DNA of 64,000 bases. It comes from Rubrivivax sp. GTDB taxonomy: Bacteria; Pseudomonadota; Gammaproteobacteria; Burkholderiales; Burkholderiaceae_C. The position numbers were made by a program, and so were the translations under genes. The stretch is taken from positions 1 to 64,000 of the forward strand of contig JADJYX010000039.1 of assembly GCA_016719535.1 (NCBI GenBank), written 5' to 3'. The notes under the pieces were generated by a model, which was given only the letters and a program-made list of their open reading frames with translations, did no database searches and was not told the DNA's origin. Below are positions 1 through 8,922 of the stretch, one piece after another (within the stretch, counting starts at the first letter, position 1; every line of letters begins with the position of its first letter).

Positions 1-444
1 TGGCGGTTCGTCGATTTCCGCCTCGGGCTCGATGCTGGCCAGCCGCAGACCGCGCGGCGGGGGCGCTGCACGCGGACCGGCGGCCTCGGGTTCGCCCGAC
101 GGCGCGCCGGTGGGCACCGGGAAGGCCATGCCCTGGCCGTTTTCGCGCGCATAGATGGCCACCACGTGGTCGACCGGCACGTGGATGTCGCGCGCCACAC
201 CGCCGAAGCGGGCGCGGAACTCGATCGCCTCGTTGCCGAGCTTGAGGCCGCTGGTGGCCTCGAAGCCGACGTTGAGCACGATCTCGTTGTTCTTCACATA
301 TTCCATCGGCACCTGCACCGCGGCGTCGACATAGACCGCGATGTAGGGCGTGAAGCCGTTGTCGGTGCACCAGTCGTGCAAGGCCCGCAGCAGGTAAGGC
401 CGCGTCGAGCTGCCCTGGTTGTCGGGGGGCTGCGGGGTGGTCAT
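1..444 (-). CDS. sspB: ClpXP protease specificity-enhancing factor SspB (3' end beyond window)
   Basis: SspB delivers ssrA-tagged and other substrates to the ClpXP protease in the cytoplasm. The visible 148 codons start at an ATG and contain the conserved substrate-binding fold: the N-terminal stretch with RPYLLRALHDWC, then TPYIAV, VKNNEIVLNV and FRARFGG. An acidic/proline-rich tail follows, in which SspB normally carries its ClpX-docking peptide; the very C-terminus is cut off by the window edge. It lies 22 bases downstream of sspA on the same strand, the usual sspA-sspB order in beta- and gammaproteobacteria, so the two are probably co-transcribed. Identity is firm; only the C-terminus cannot be judged. 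Confidence 0.93.
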   Translation of the reverse strand, partial: MTTPQPPDNQGSSTRPYLLRALHDWCTDNGFTPYIAVYVDAAVQVPMEYVKNNEIVLNVGFEATSGLKLGNEAIEFRARFGGVARDIHVPVDHVVAIYARENGQGMAFPVPTGAPSGEPEAAGPRAAPPPRGLRLASIEPEAEIDEPP

Positions 445-466
445 GGAGGCAGGTGCGCCGCAGGTG

Positions 467-1078
467 CTATTTGCGCATGACCTTCTCGGACGGCGTCAAC
501 GCCTCGATATACGCCGGGCGCGAGAAGATGCGTTCGGCATATTTCAGCAGCGGCACCGCATTCTTCGACAGGTCGATGCCGTAATAGTCCAGCCGCCACA
601 GCAGCGGGGCGATGGCCACGTCGAGCATGCTGAAGTCGTCGCCCAGCATGTATTTGTTCTTCAGGAAGATGGGCGCCAGCTGCGTCAGGCGGTCGCGGAT
701 CTGGCTGCGCGCCTTCTCGAGCTGCTTGTCGGTGGCCTTCACGCCGCGCCCCTCGAGCAGGTTGACGTGGGCGAACAGTTCCTTCTCGAAATTGAAGAGG
801 AACAGGCGCACGCGGGCGCGCGCCACCGGGTCGCCGGGCATCAGCTGCGGGTGCGGGAAGCGCTCGTCGATGTACTCGTTGATGATGTGCGACTCGTACA
901 GGATGAGGTCACGCTCCACCAGGATGGGCACCTCGTTGTACGGGTTCATCAGCGCGATGTCTTCAGGCTTGGCGAAGAGATCGACGTCGCGGATCTCGAA
1001 ATCCATGCCCTTCTCGAACAGCACGAAGCGGCAGCGGTGCGAATACGGACAGGTGGTTCCGGAGTAGAGCACCATCAT
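467..1078 (-). CDS. sspA: Stringent starvation protein A (GST-fold RNA polymerase-associated)
   Basis: SspA is a glutathione-S-transferase-like protein that binds RNA polymerase and affects starvation and acid-stress transcription. The 203-residue product has the thioredoxin-like N-terminal half (LYSGTTCPYSHRCRFVL near residues 4-20, NEVPILVERD, YESHIINEYIDERFPHP) and the all-helical C-terminal half (residues about 90-200, with FSMLDVAIAPLLWRLDYYGI). Length fits the family. It is separated from petC by a strong terminator and followed closely by sspB, so it probably starts its own transcript. In this family the GST fold serves protein contacts rather than conjugation. Confidence 0.95.
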   Translation of the reverse strand: MMVLYSGTTCPYSHRCRFVLFEKGMDFEIRDVDLFAKPEDIALMNPYNEVPILVERDLILYESHIINEYIDERFPHPQLMPGDPVARARVRLFLFNFEKELFAHVNLLEGRGVKATDKQLEKARSQIRDRLTQLAPIFLKNKYMLGDDFSMLDVAIAPLLWRLDYYGIDLSKNAVPLLKYAERIFSRPAYIEALTPSEKVMRK

Positions 1079-1123
1079 GGTGAACAGCCCTCGATCGAGT
1101 GAGGGGCCTTATGCCGGGCCCCG

Positions 1124-1166
1124 AAAAAAACCAGGCGCAGTGGGCGCGGCGAGCCCCCACTGCGCC
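1124..1166 (-). terminator. Rho-independent terminator after petC
   Basis: Positions 1134-1144 and 1156-1166 form a perfect 11-bp GC-rich stem with an 11-nt loop. Read on the minus strand, the stem is followed by a run of seven T (1130-1124). It sits just downstream of the petC stop and upstream of the sspA start, so it should end the petABC transcript and insulate sspA. Confidence 0.85.
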
Positions 1167-1195
1167 CCACCCGGCGCGCACGCCGGGCCCGAATG

Positions 1196-1966
1196 CTACT
1201 TGACGTCCTTCCAGAAGGCCGCGTTCAGCCGCCACGCGATCACCGTGAAGATCGCCAGGAAGATCAGCACCCACACGCCCAGGCGCACGCGGTCACCCTG
1301 GTTGGGTTCGCCCATCCAATGCAGGAAAGCCACCAGATCGGCCACGGCCAGGTTGTATTCGGCCGGCGTCAGCGTGCCCTTGGTGATGGGCTCGAATCCC
1401 TTGAACACATGCACCGTCTTGCTGGCGTCGTGCGGGTCCTTCTCGTCGGCGTAGATCGCGCGCTGCTGGCCCTGCAGTTCCCACAGCACATGCGGCATGC
1501 CGACGCTGGGAAAGGCGAGGTTGTTCCAGCCGGTGGCCTTGGTGTCGTCGCGGTAGTAGGTGCGCAGGTAGGTGTAGACATAGTCCGCACCCGTGCCCTG
1601 GCCGGCCGCCGAGCGCGAGCGCGCGATCAGCGTCAGGTCGGGCGGCACGCCGCCGAACCAGTCCTTGGCCTCCTTGGGATCGAGCGCGACCTTCATCGTG
1701 TCGCCGACCCGGTCGGTGGCGAACATGAGGTTCTTCTTGATCTGGTCTTCGGTCAGGCCGATGTCGCGCAGGCGGTTGTAGCGCAGAAAGGCCGCCGCGT
1801 GGCAGTTGAGGCAGTAGTTGACGAACAGCTTGGCGCCGTTCTGCAGCGCCGCCATGTCGGTGACGCGTTCCTTGGGGAACTTGTCCCAGGCGATGCCGCC
1901 GCCGGCGGCCTGCGCGCCCGAGACGAAGGCCAGGCTGGCGAACAGCCAGAGGATGAGCTTCTTCAT
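1196..1966 (-). CDS. petC: Ubiquinol-cytochrome c reductase cytochrome c1 subunit
   Basis: Cytochrome c1 passes electrons from the Rieske protein to soluble cytochrome c in the bc1 complex. The 256-residue protein begins with a Sec signal peptide (residues 1-20, ending AQA). It has the heme c attachment motif CLNCH at residues 52-56, and a C-terminal membrane anchor (GVWVLIFLAIFTVIAW) with a short cytoplasmic end. The methionine in SVGMP is a candidate axial heme ligand. It is the last gene of petA-petB-petC, 25 bases after petB. Family membership is unambiguous. Confidence 0.97.
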   Translation of the reverse strand: MKKLILWLFASLAFVSGAQAAGGGIAWDKFPKERVTDMAALQNGAKLFVNYCLNCHAAAFLRYNRLRDIGLTEDQIKKNLMFATDRVGDTMKVALDPKEAKDWFGGVPPDLTLIARSRSAAGQGTGADYVYTYLRTYYRDDTKATGWNNLAFPSVGMPHVLWELQGQQRAIYADEKDPHDASKTVHVFKGFEPITKGTLTPAEYNLAVADLVAFLHWMGEPNQGDRVRLGVWVLIFLAIFTVIAWRLNAAFWKDVK

Positions 1967-1991
1967 GGTGTGGTGTGGCTTTCGGACGGTC

Positions 1992-3398
1992 TCAGTGCGG
2001 CTGGAAGGTCACGCGGTCGGGCACGGCCTTGAATTCGCCGATCTGACTCCAGACGGGCATGAGCACGAAGAAGCCGAAATAGAAGATGGTGCCGACCTGG
2101 GCGATCAGGGTGCCGATGTCGGATGGCGGCTGAATGCCCAGGTAGCCCAGCACGAAGAAGAAGACGACGAAGACGCCGTACAGCCACTTGTGCCAGTGCG
2201 GGCGGTAGCGGATCGACTTCACGGGGCTGCGGTCCAGCCACGGCAGGAAGAACAGGATGATGACCGCACCACCCATCACGACCACACCCCAGAACTTGGC
2301 GTCGAAGACCTTCAGCAGCGCGATCACCACCAGGCCGGCGATCACGATGCCGACCTTGGCCTTGCCGCTGAAACCGCCCTTGAGCAGCGCGCCCACGGTG
2401 CCCAGCGCGGCGATGGCGACGAAGACGTTGACCATGGGGTCGGTGGTCGCACGCAGCATCGAGTAGTACGGCGTGAAATACCACACCGGGGCGATGTGCG
2501 CCGGCGTCTTCAGCGGGTCGGCGGGGATGAAGTTGTTGTACTCGAGGAAATAGCCACCGAGCTCGGGGGCGAAGAAGATGATCGCCGTGAAGATCATCAG
2601 GAACACGCTCACGCCCATGATGTCGTGCACCGTGTAGTACGGATGGAACGGGATGCCGTCGAGCGGGATGCCGGTCTTCGGGTCCTTCCTGGCCTTGATC
2701 TCGACGCCGTCGGGGTTGTTCGAGCCGACGTCGTGCAGCGCCAGCAGGTGCGCCACCACCAGGCCCAGCAGCACCAGCGGGATGGCGATGACGTGGAAGC
2801 TGAAGAAGCGGTTGAGCGTGGCGTCGCTGACGACATAGTCGCCGCGGATCAGCAGCGCCAGATCCTCACCGACGAAGGGCACGGCGGCGAACAGGTTGAC
2901 GATCACCTGCGCGCCCCAGTACGACATCTGGCCCCAGGGCAGCAGGTAGCCGAAGAAGGCCTCGGCCATCAGGCACAGGAAGATCGCGCAGCCGAAGATC
3001 CACACCAGCTCGCGCGGCTTGCGGTAGCTGCCGTAGATGAGGCCGCGGTACATGTGCAGGTAGACGACGACGAAGAAGGCACTGGCGCCGGTGGAATGCA
3101 TGTAGCGCACCAGCCAGCCCCAGGGCACGTCGCGCATGATGTATTCGACCGAGGCGAAGGCCAGGTTCGCATCGGGCTTGTAATGCATCACCAGGAAGAT
3201 GCCGGTGACGATCTGGATCACCAGCACCAGCAGCGCCAGCGAGCCGAAGAAATACCAGGTGTTGAAATTCTTCGGTGCGTAGTACTCGGACAGGTGCTTC
3301 TTGTATTCCGCGAACGCGGTCGGAAACCGGTTCTCGAACCACACCGTGGTCTTCTCGACCACCGTGGCGCCGGCAGGCGCTTCCTTGAATTCAGCCAT
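1992..3398 (-). CDS. petB: Ubiquinol-cytochrome c reductase cytochrome b subunit
   Basis: Membrane cytochrome b of complex III carries both b hemes and both quinone sites. The 468-residue product has the expected histidine pairs: H101 and H115 in the first pair, H202 and H217 in the second. It also has the PWG motif (PWGQMSYWG near residue 154) and a proline-rich PExG-type motif (APELGGYF). The second pair is spaced by 15 rather than the mitochondrial 14, which I believe is usual in this proteobacterial branch. The C-terminal part adds several membrane helices, as in long bacterial forms. It lies 13 bases after petA. Confidence 0.97.
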   Translation of the reverse strand: MAEFKEAPAGATVVEKTTVWFENRFPTAFAEYKKHLSEYYAPKNFNTWYFFGSLALLVLVIQIVTGIFLVMHYKPDANLAFASVEYIMRDVPWGWLVRYMHSTGASAFFVVVYLHMYRGLIYGSYRKPRELVWIFGCAIFLCLMAEAFFGYLLPWGQMSYWGAQVIVNLFAAVPFVGEDLALLIRGDYVVSDATLNRFFSFHVIAIPLVLLGLVVAHLLALHDVGSNNPDGVEIKARKDPKTGIPLDGIPFHPYYTVHDIMGVSVFLMIFTAIIFFAPELGGYFLEYNNFIPADPLKTPAHIAPVWYFTPYYSMLRATTDPMVNVFVAIAALGTVGALLKGGFSGKAKVGIVIAGLVVIALLKVFDAKFWGVVVMGGAVIILFFLPWLDRSPVKSIRYRPHWHKWLYGVFVVFFFVLGYLGIQPPSDIGTLIAQVGTIFYFGFFVLMPVWSQIGEFKAVPDRVTFQPH

Positions 3399-3411
3399 GA
3401 AGTCGCGCTCC

Positions 3412-4032
3412 TCAAGCCTTCTTGTCTTCGCCGATCAGCAGCACGGCATCCGACAGGTACATGTGCGGCGGCACCTCGAGGTTGTCGGGCGCGGGCTTGT
3501 TCTTGAACACGCGGCCGGCGATGTCGAAGGTCGACCCGTGGCAGGGGCACAGGAAGCCGCCCTGCCAGTCGTCCGGCAGCGAGGGTTGGGCCCCGGTCTG
3601 GAACTTGTCGCTGGGCGAGCAGCCCAGGTGCGAGCAGATGCCCACGCCGACGAAGAACTCGGGTTTGATCGACCGGTGCACGTTCTTCGCATAGTCGGGC
3701 GTGGGGTACTGCGTGCGGTCGGAATTGGGGTCGGCGACCTGGCTCTCGGTCTTCTTCAGCGACTCGAGCTGCTCGGGCGTGCGGCGCAGGATCCACACCG
3801 GCTTGCCGCGCCATTCGACGGTGAGCTTCTCACCGGGCTTGAGCGCGCTGATGTCGACCTGCACCGGCGCACCGGCGGCCTTGGCGCGCTCGGAAGGGGA
3901 GAAGGTGCTGACGAAGGGCACGGCGGTCGCGATGCCACCGACGGCGCCGACGCCGCAGGTGATCGCGATCCAGGTCCGGCGCCCGTTGTCGACTGTGCCT
4001 TCGGCCACAAGGGCCGTTGCGGAGTCACTCAT
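3412..4032 (-). CDS. petA: Ubiquinol-cytochrome c reductase Rieske iron-sulfur subunit
   Basis: The Rieske 2Fe-2S protein takes electrons from ubiquinol at the periplasmic face. The start chosen gives 206 residues and is preceded by a GAGG ribosome site; the open frame continues upstream without homology. A Tat/anchor-like N-terminus (RRTWIAITCG, then a hydrophobic helix about residues 22-42) leads to the cluster domain. Ligands are C133 and H135 in CSHLGC, and C162 and H165 in CPCHG; C138 and C164 can form the stabilising disulfide. First gene of the bc1 operon. The Tat genes needed to export Rieske proteins are also in this window. Confidence 0.96.
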   Translation of the reverse strand: MSDSATALVAEGTVDNGRRTWIAITCGVGAVGGIATAVPFVSTFSPSERAKAAGAPVQVDISALKPGEKLTVEWRGKPVWILRRTPEQLESLKKTESQVADPNSDRTQYPTPDYAKNVHRSIKPEFFVGVGICSHLGCSPSDKFQTGAQPSLPDDWQGGFLCPCHGSTFDIAGRVFKNKPAPDNLEVPPHMYLSDAVLLIGEDKKA

Positions 4033-4241
4033 GGAATCCTCGGGAGATGAGTCGAACGGTCTTCGGGAACAACCCTGGATTCTAGCCGAGCACCCGGCGT
4101 GATGCCCTGCTGCCGGCACGGGAAGGTCCGTTGCCGTGGCGCACCGGACCGCGCTTGACGCCGCCAGCGGGCCGCCCTACCGTCGGCAAAGCCAGCGGGC
4201 GGCGGGGCCGCCACGCCGGCCCAACATCCTGGAGGAAACCC

Positions 4242-4661
4242 ATGAGCATCGGTTCGGAATTCAAGGAGTTTGCCGTCAAGGGCAACGTCATCGACCTGGC
4301 GGTCGGCGTCATCATCGGAGGCGCCTTCGGCAAGATCGTGGATTCGCTGGTGGGCGACCTGATCATGCCGATCGTTGGCAAGATCTTCGGCGGCCTGGAC
4401 TTCAGCAACTACTTCATTCCGCTGGCGGGCCAGACCGCCACCGTGCTGGCCGAAGCGAAGAAGACTGGCCCGGTGTTCGCCTACGGCAGCTTCATCACCG
4501 TGGCGCTGAACTTCGCGATCCTGGCCTTCATCATCTTCATGATGGTCAAGCAGATCAACCGCCTGAAGAAGGAACAACCGCCGGCACCGCCGGCGCCGCC
4601 CGCGCCCACGCCCGAGGATGTGGTGCTGCTGCGCGAGATCCGCGACGCACTGAAGAAGTAG
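4242..4661 (+). CDS. mscL: Large-conductance mechanosensitive channel MscL
   Basis: MscL is a pentameric inner-membrane channel that opens under osmotic downshock. The product has 139 residues. An amphipathic N-terminus (MSIGSEFKEFAVKGN) is followed by TM1 with the glycine-rich pore line (DLAVGVIIGGAFGKIV), a short periplasmic loop, TM2 (VALNFAILAFIIFMMVK) and a charged cytoplasmic helix. The linker before that helix is an unusual alanine-proline run (residues about 110-122). A GGAGGAAA ribosome site directly precedes the ATG. It is divergent from petA and followed by the DUF1631 gene. Confidence 0.96.
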   Translation: MSIGSEFKEFAVKGNVIDLAVGVIIGGAFGKIVDSLVGDLIMPIVGKIFGGLDFSNYFIPLAGQTATVLAEAKKTGPVFAYGSFITVALNFAILAFIIFMMVKQINRLKKEQPPAPPAPPAPTPEDVVLLREIRDALKK

Positions 4662-4737
4662 CCCCCACGAGCAGGGCGCGGTCCGGCACCCGCGGCGCCG
4701 CGCGGCCGGCCATGGCCCAGAATACCGGGTCTGGCCG

Positions 4738-7110
4738 ATGCCCATGAACGCCGCTGCGCCCTCTCACCTGCCCCCCCTGCTCGACGCGGCCGTGCACCGC
4801 GTCAAGCAGGCGATGCGGGCCGCTGCCGAACGCACGGTGGACAGCCTCGGGCTGACGGCCCTGGGCACCAGCGGGTCGCAGCGCGACGCGCTGCTGGCCG
4901 CGCAGTTCGAACTCAACCGCAAGCTGGCGCTGTTCACCCGCACCTTCGCCGACGCATTCGACCAGCAACTGCGCCGTGACGCGGGCAAGGGCGGCGCCGG
5001 CGCCGCTGCCGGGTCGGGCTGGGAATCCCTGACCCTGGTCGAGGACCGCGAGGTCGAGATCCAGGTGCAGGCCGAGCGCTTTGCGCTCGAGGTCACGCAC
5101 GCGCTCGAATGGGAATTGCGCGAGCTCGAAGCCTACGTCGGGTCGGTGCTGGGGCATGCCCGCGCCGAACGCGAACGCAATCCCCTGCGGCCCGAGAATA
5201 TCGGCCATGGCGTCATCAGGGCCATCGACGCCACCGCCGATCGCCCCGAGGTGCGCAAGGTGCTCGAGGCCGAGTTGCAGCGCTCGCTGGCCGCGGTGCT
5301 GCGCAGCACCTACGGCGAGATCATCAGCGACCTGCGCAAGGCCGGCGTGCAGCCGGTGTCGCTGAGCGTGCGCACGACCGAAGGCCCGGGCAGCGAGCAC
5401 AGCCGCGCCGGCGCGCTCGACGGCATGCAGCGCCCGGCCGCCGCGGGCGACTCCGGGCGCAGCGGCTTCGGCCCCTCGCGCGAAGGGGCGCTGTCGGCGC
5501 CGGGCACCTTCGGGCCGCGCAGCGGGCCGGGCGGCCTGCCGGGCGGCCCGCTGCCGCGCGCGGGCGGGCGCGGCACCCTGATCGGCCAGGTCGAGCCGAC
5601 GATGATGGACCTGCTGCGCCGGCTCGCGCACGCCGAGCCGGTGGGCTACGACACCTCGGGCTCGGCCTGGTCGGGCTCGGGTTTCGACGTCGGCACGGCA
5701 GCGCCCAACCTCATCCGCGCCAACCGCGACCAGTTGCGGCAGGCCTCGCGCGGCGCGCTCGATCACATGGTGATCGACGTCATCGGCAGCCTGTTCGACC
5801 AGATCCTGTCCGACCCCAAGGTGCCGCCGCAGCTGGCGCGGCAGATCGCGCGCCTGCAACTGCCGGTGCTGCGCGCGGCGCTCGGTGATTCGAGCTTCTT
5901 TTCCACGCGCAAGCACCCCGTGCGGCAGTTCATCAACCGCATCGCGTCGCTGGGCAACGGCTTCGAGGACTTCAGCGACGAGCAGGCGCAGGTCTTCCTG
6001 GCCAAGGTGCGCGACCTGGTGCAGGAGATCGTCAAGGGCGACTTCGACCAGGTCGAAACCTATGCCACCCGGCTGACGGCGCTCGAACTCTTTGCCGCCG
6101 AGCAGGCGCGCATTGCCGTCGAGACCCAGCAAGCGGGCGCCACCGCGCTGCTGCAGCAGCGCGAGGAATCGCTGCGCCTGGGTCGGCACTACGAACAGCG
6201 GCTCGAGCAGGAACTGCAGCCGCTGGCCGCGCCCGGCTTCGTGCGCGACTTCGTCTCGCGCGTGTGGAGCCGCGTCATCCTGAAGGCCGCCGAGCGCGAA
6301 GGCGTGACCAGCGATCGCGTGCGCGCGCTGCGCCAGACGGGGCGCGAGCTCTTCATGAGCGTGCAGCCCAAGACCTCGCCGGCACAGCGCAAGGCCTTCA
6401 TCGCCGAGCTGCCGAAGATGGTGCAGCAGATCAACGACGGGCTGAATGCCATCGGCTGGCCCGAGGATCGGCGCCGCCAGTTTTTCGGCCAGCTGATGCC
6501 GGCCCATGCCGACGCGCTGAAGACCATGGCCGGCAGCGTGCTCGACTACAACATGCTGGCGCGACAGGTCGAGCAGGCGCTCGAGCGCCACCTGCCCACG
6601 GCGGCCGACCTGCCGCCGGCGACCGTGGCCGAGCCGATGGACGACGAGTCAGCCGAAGCCGTGTTCAGCGGCGACGAGGCCACCCGCCTCGGGCTGGTGC
6701 AGGAGGCCGGGTTCGACTGGGACGGCAAGGTCGACATCGACCTCAGCGCCGAACCCGAGGTGCATGCCGTCGATCTGGCCCTGCCCGGCCTGCCGGCCCC
6801 GGCAGAGCCGATGGCGCCCGCCAGCGGCCGCACGCTGGCCGACCATGTGCAGATCGGCTTCAGCTACCAGATGCACCTCGACGGCGAATGGCAGAAGGTC
6901 AGGCTGGCCCATGTCAGCCCGGGCCGCACCTTCTTCGTCTTCACGCGCGGGCAGCGCCACCAGCGCACCATCTCGCTGACGCACCGCATGCTGGTGCGAC
7001 TGTGCGAGTCGGGCCGCATGCGCGCGTTCGAAAGCGCGGAGCTGCTCGAACGGGCAACCGCCCGCACCCGGCGCCAGCTGGCATCGCTGGGCGCCGGTGC
7101 ACCGCGCTGA
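4738..7110 (+). CDS. DUF1631 family protein
   Basis: This 790-residue cytoplasmic protein belongs to the DUF1631 family, often mislabelled thymidine phosphorylase. The N-terminal third is helical and charged (residues 1-220). A Gly/Pro-rich low-complexity linker (about 220-285) leads to a conserved helical core beginning MMDLLRRLAH. The C-terminal 110 residues (from about 700) resemble a small beta domain of PilZ-like appearance, with HVQIGFSYQMHLDG and RTFFVFTRG; that resemblance is inference only. No catalytic motif is visible. It stands alone between mscL and the convergent PdxA-like gene. Function unknown; the family call is good. Confidence 0.8.
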   Translation: MPMNAAAPSHLPPLLDAAVHRVKQAMRAAAERTVDSLGLTALGTSGSQRDALLAAQFELNRKLALFTRTFADAFDQQLRRDAGKGGAGAAAGSGWESLTLVEDREVEIQVQAERFALEVTHALEWELRELEAYVGSVLGHARAERERNPLRPENIGHGVIRAIDATADRPEVRKVLEAELQRSLAAVLRSTYGEIISDLRKAGVQPVSLSVRTTEGPGSEHSRAGALDGMQRPAAAGDSGRSGFGPSREGALSAPGTFGPRSGPGGLPGGPLPRAGGRGTLIGQVEPTMMDLLRRLAHAEPVGYDTSGSAWSGSGFDVGTAAPNLIRANRDQLRQASRGALDHMVIDVIGSLFDQILSDPKVPPQLARQIARLQLPVLRAALGDSSFFSTRKHPVRQFINRIASLGNGFEDFSDEQAQVFLAKVRDLVQEIVKGDFDQVETYATRLTALELFAAEQARIAVETQQAGATALLQQREESLRLGRHYEQRLEQELQPLAAPGFVRDFVSRVWSRVILKAAEREGVTSDRVRALRQTGRELFMSVQPKTSPAQRKAFIAELPKMVQQINDGLNAIGWPEDRRRQFFGQLMPAHADALKTMAGSVLDYNMLARQVEQALERHLPTAADLPPATVAEPMDDESAEAVFSGDEATRLGLVQEAGFDWDGKVDIDLSAEPEVHAVDLALPGLPAPAEPMAPASGRTLADHVQIGFSYQMHLDGEWQKVRLAHVSPGRTFFVFTRGQRHQRTISLTHRMLVRLCESGRMRAFESAELLERATARTRRQLASLGAGAPR

Positions 7111-7127
7111 CAGCGCTGCGTTTGCAC

Positions 7128-8159
7128 TCAGCGACCGGCGCGCTGCGCCACCATCGCCCGCGCCGCCCCGATCGCGGCCACCAGGCTGGAGGCATCGGCC
7201 AGGCCGCGGCCGGCGATGTCGAACGCCGTGCCGTGGTCGGGGCTGGTGCGCACGAAGGGCAGGCCCAGCGTGACGTTGACACCCTGCTCCACGCCCAGGT
7301 ATTTGACCGGGATCAGGCCGTGGTCGTGCGTCATCGCCACCACCACGTCGAAGGGCTCGCGATGGCCCGGGCGCCGGCGCGCGCGCATGAAGACGGTGTC
7401 GGGCGGAAAAGGCCCCTGGGCATCGATGCCCTCGGCGCGCGCGGCGGCGATGGCCGGCGCGATGATGCGCAGCTCCTCGTCACCGAACAGGCCGCCCTCG
7501 CCGGCATGCGGGTTGAGCCCCGCCACCGCGATGCGCGGCGGACCGCCCGCCCACGCCGGCACCGATGCGTGCGTGATGCGCAGCGTCTGCAGCACCGCGT
7601 CCAGCGTGACGAGCTCGATGGCCTTGCGCAAGGCGACATGGATGGTCACCAGCACGACGCGCAGTTCGTCGTTGGCCAGCATCATGCGCACGGGGCGCGG
7701 ATCACCGTCGTCGGTGGCCAGGGCCTGCAGCATCTCGGTATGGCCGGGAAAGTCGACGCCGGCGGCCGCCAGCGCCTCCTTGTGGATGGGCGCGGTGACG
7801 ATGGCCGCACCCTCGCCGCGCCGCACCAGGGCCACCGCCTCGCGGATGCAGGCGGCGGCGGCGGCGCCGCAGCGGGCATCGATGCAGCCCCAGGGCAGTG
7901 CCGCCAGGCCATCGGGCAGGCCCGGTGGCTCCAGCACCGGCACGGCCCCGGGCGGCACGGCGGCGATGTCGGCGGGCCGCTCGATCAGCGCCAGCGGCAC
8001 CCCCAGCGGATCGACCAGGCGCGCGGCGCGCTGCAGCACCGCCACGTCGCCGACCAGCACGCAGCCGCCGGCCGCACCCTGGCGGAACGCCCGCAGTGCG
8101 ATTTCGGGCCCGATGCCGGCGGCATCGCCCATGGTGACGAGCAACGGTGCCGCGCTCAT
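7128..8159 (-). CDS. PdxA-family 4-phosphate dehydrogenase (PdxA or PdxA2-like)
   Basis: The 343-residue product is a metal- and NAD-dependent 4-phospho-hydroxy-acid dehydrogenase. Family motifs are MGDAAGIGPEI at the N-terminus, TAPIHKEAL, FPGHTEML, NPHAGEGG and NVTLGLPFVRTSPDHGTAFD. True PdxA (vitamin B6 synthesis) usually reads YHDQG in its last metal-binding segment. Here it reads THDHG followed by LIPVKYLG, which is closer to PdxA2-type enzymes acting on phospho-threonate or -erythronate. The neighbours are also not the usual surA-pdxA-ksgA. The start is fixed by a 4-base overlap with the upstream Nif3-like gene. I am sure of the family, not of the substrate. Confidence 0.82.
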   Translation of the reverse strand: MSAAPLLVTMGDAAGIGPEIALRAFRQGAAGGCVLVGDVAVLQRAARLVDPLGVPLALIERPADIAAVPPGAVPVLEPPGLPDGLAALPWGCIDARCGAAAAACIREAVALVRRGEGAAIVTAPIHKEALAAAGVDFPGHTEMLQALATDDGDPRPVRMMLANDELRVVLVTIHVALRKAIELVTLDAVLQTLRITHASVPAWAGGPPRIAVAGLNPHAGEGGLFGDEELRIIAPAIAAARAEGIDAQGPFPPDTVFMRARRRPGHREPFDVVVAMTHDHGLIPVKYLGVEQGVNVTLGLPFVRTSPDHGTAFDIAGRGLADASSLVAAIGAARAMVAQRAGR

Positions 8160-8905
8160 GCGGGATTGTCGATGTCGATGAACTGGTGCTCGAGGCCGAA
8201 CTGCGCGGCGACATGGGCCGCCACCGCGGGCGCGCCGTAGCGCTCTGTCGCATGGTGGCCGCAGGCGAGATAGGCGACGCCGGTCTCGCGCGACAGGTGG
8301 GCCTGCGGCTCCGACAGCTCGCCGCTCAGGTAGGCATCGGCCCCGGCGGCGATGGCGGCCTCGAAATAGCCCTGCGCGCCCCCGGTGCACCAGGCGATGC
8401 GGCGCAGCGGCCGCCCGTCGCCCGGCAGCAGCACCGGCGCGCGCGCCAGCGCCTGCTGCACGCGCGCGGCCAGCGCCTGGGCATCGGGGGCAGCAGGCGT
8501 GCTGCCGATGAAGCCCAGGTCCTGGTCGCCGAAGCGGGCATCGGCGCGCAGGCCCAGCCGCAGGCCGAGCTGCGCGTTGTTGCCCAGCTCGGGGTGGGCG
8601 TCCAGCGGCAGGTGGTAGGCGAACAGGTTGACGTCGGCGCGCAGCAGCCTGGTCACGCGCGCCTTCAGCCAGCCCGTCAGGCGGCCATCGTGGCCGCGCC
8701 AGAACAGACCGTGGTGCACGAACAGGGTGTCGGCGCCGGTGGCCAGCGCAGCGTCGATGAAGGCCAGGCTCGCGGTGACCCCGGAGGCGATGCGGTGCAC
8801 CTCGCCCCGGCCCTCGACCTGCAGGCCGTTCGGCCCATAATCCCTGAAGCTTTCCGGCTGCAACAGTTCGTTGAGGCTGGATTCGATCCGTTGACGCGCG
8901 GCCAT
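8156..8905 (-). CDS. Nif3-like dinuclear metal centre protein (YbgI family)
   Basis: NIF3/YbgI proteins form hexameric toroids with a two-metal site; some act as GTP cyclohydrolase-like or radical-protective proteins, but most are uncharacterised. The 249 residues include the metal-binding HHGLFW (about residues 64-69), the AYHLPLDAH segment and, near the C-terminus, the CGHHATER motif, so both metal-binding ends are intact. It overlaps the PdxA-like gene by four bases and is divergent from the HtrA protease gene, with only 17 bases between. The family call is solid and the biochemical role open. Confidence 0.88.
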   Translation of the reverse strand: MAARQRIESSLNELLQPESFRDYGPNGLQVEGRGEVHRIASGVTASLAFIDAALATGADTLFVHHGLFWRGHDGRLTGWLKARVTRLLRADVNLFAYHLPLDAHPELGNNAQLGLRLGLRADARFGDQDLGFIGSTPAAPDAQALAARVQQALARAPVLLPGDGRPLRRIAWCTGGAQGYFEAAIAAGADAYLSGELSEPQAHLSRETGVAYLACGHHATERYGAPAVAAHVAAQFGLEHQFIDIDNPA

Positions 8906-8922
8906 GGCTGCCGACCCTTGCG

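Noticed and set aside
1818..3506. 562-codon plus-strand frame across petB
   Set aside because: Antisense shadow with His/Asp/Gln-rich composition and no motifs.
4555..6591. 678-codon minus-strand open frame antisense to DUF1631
   Set aside because: It is a shadow frame caused by high GC; no family motifs, no ribosome site, and the plus strand has a clear family match.
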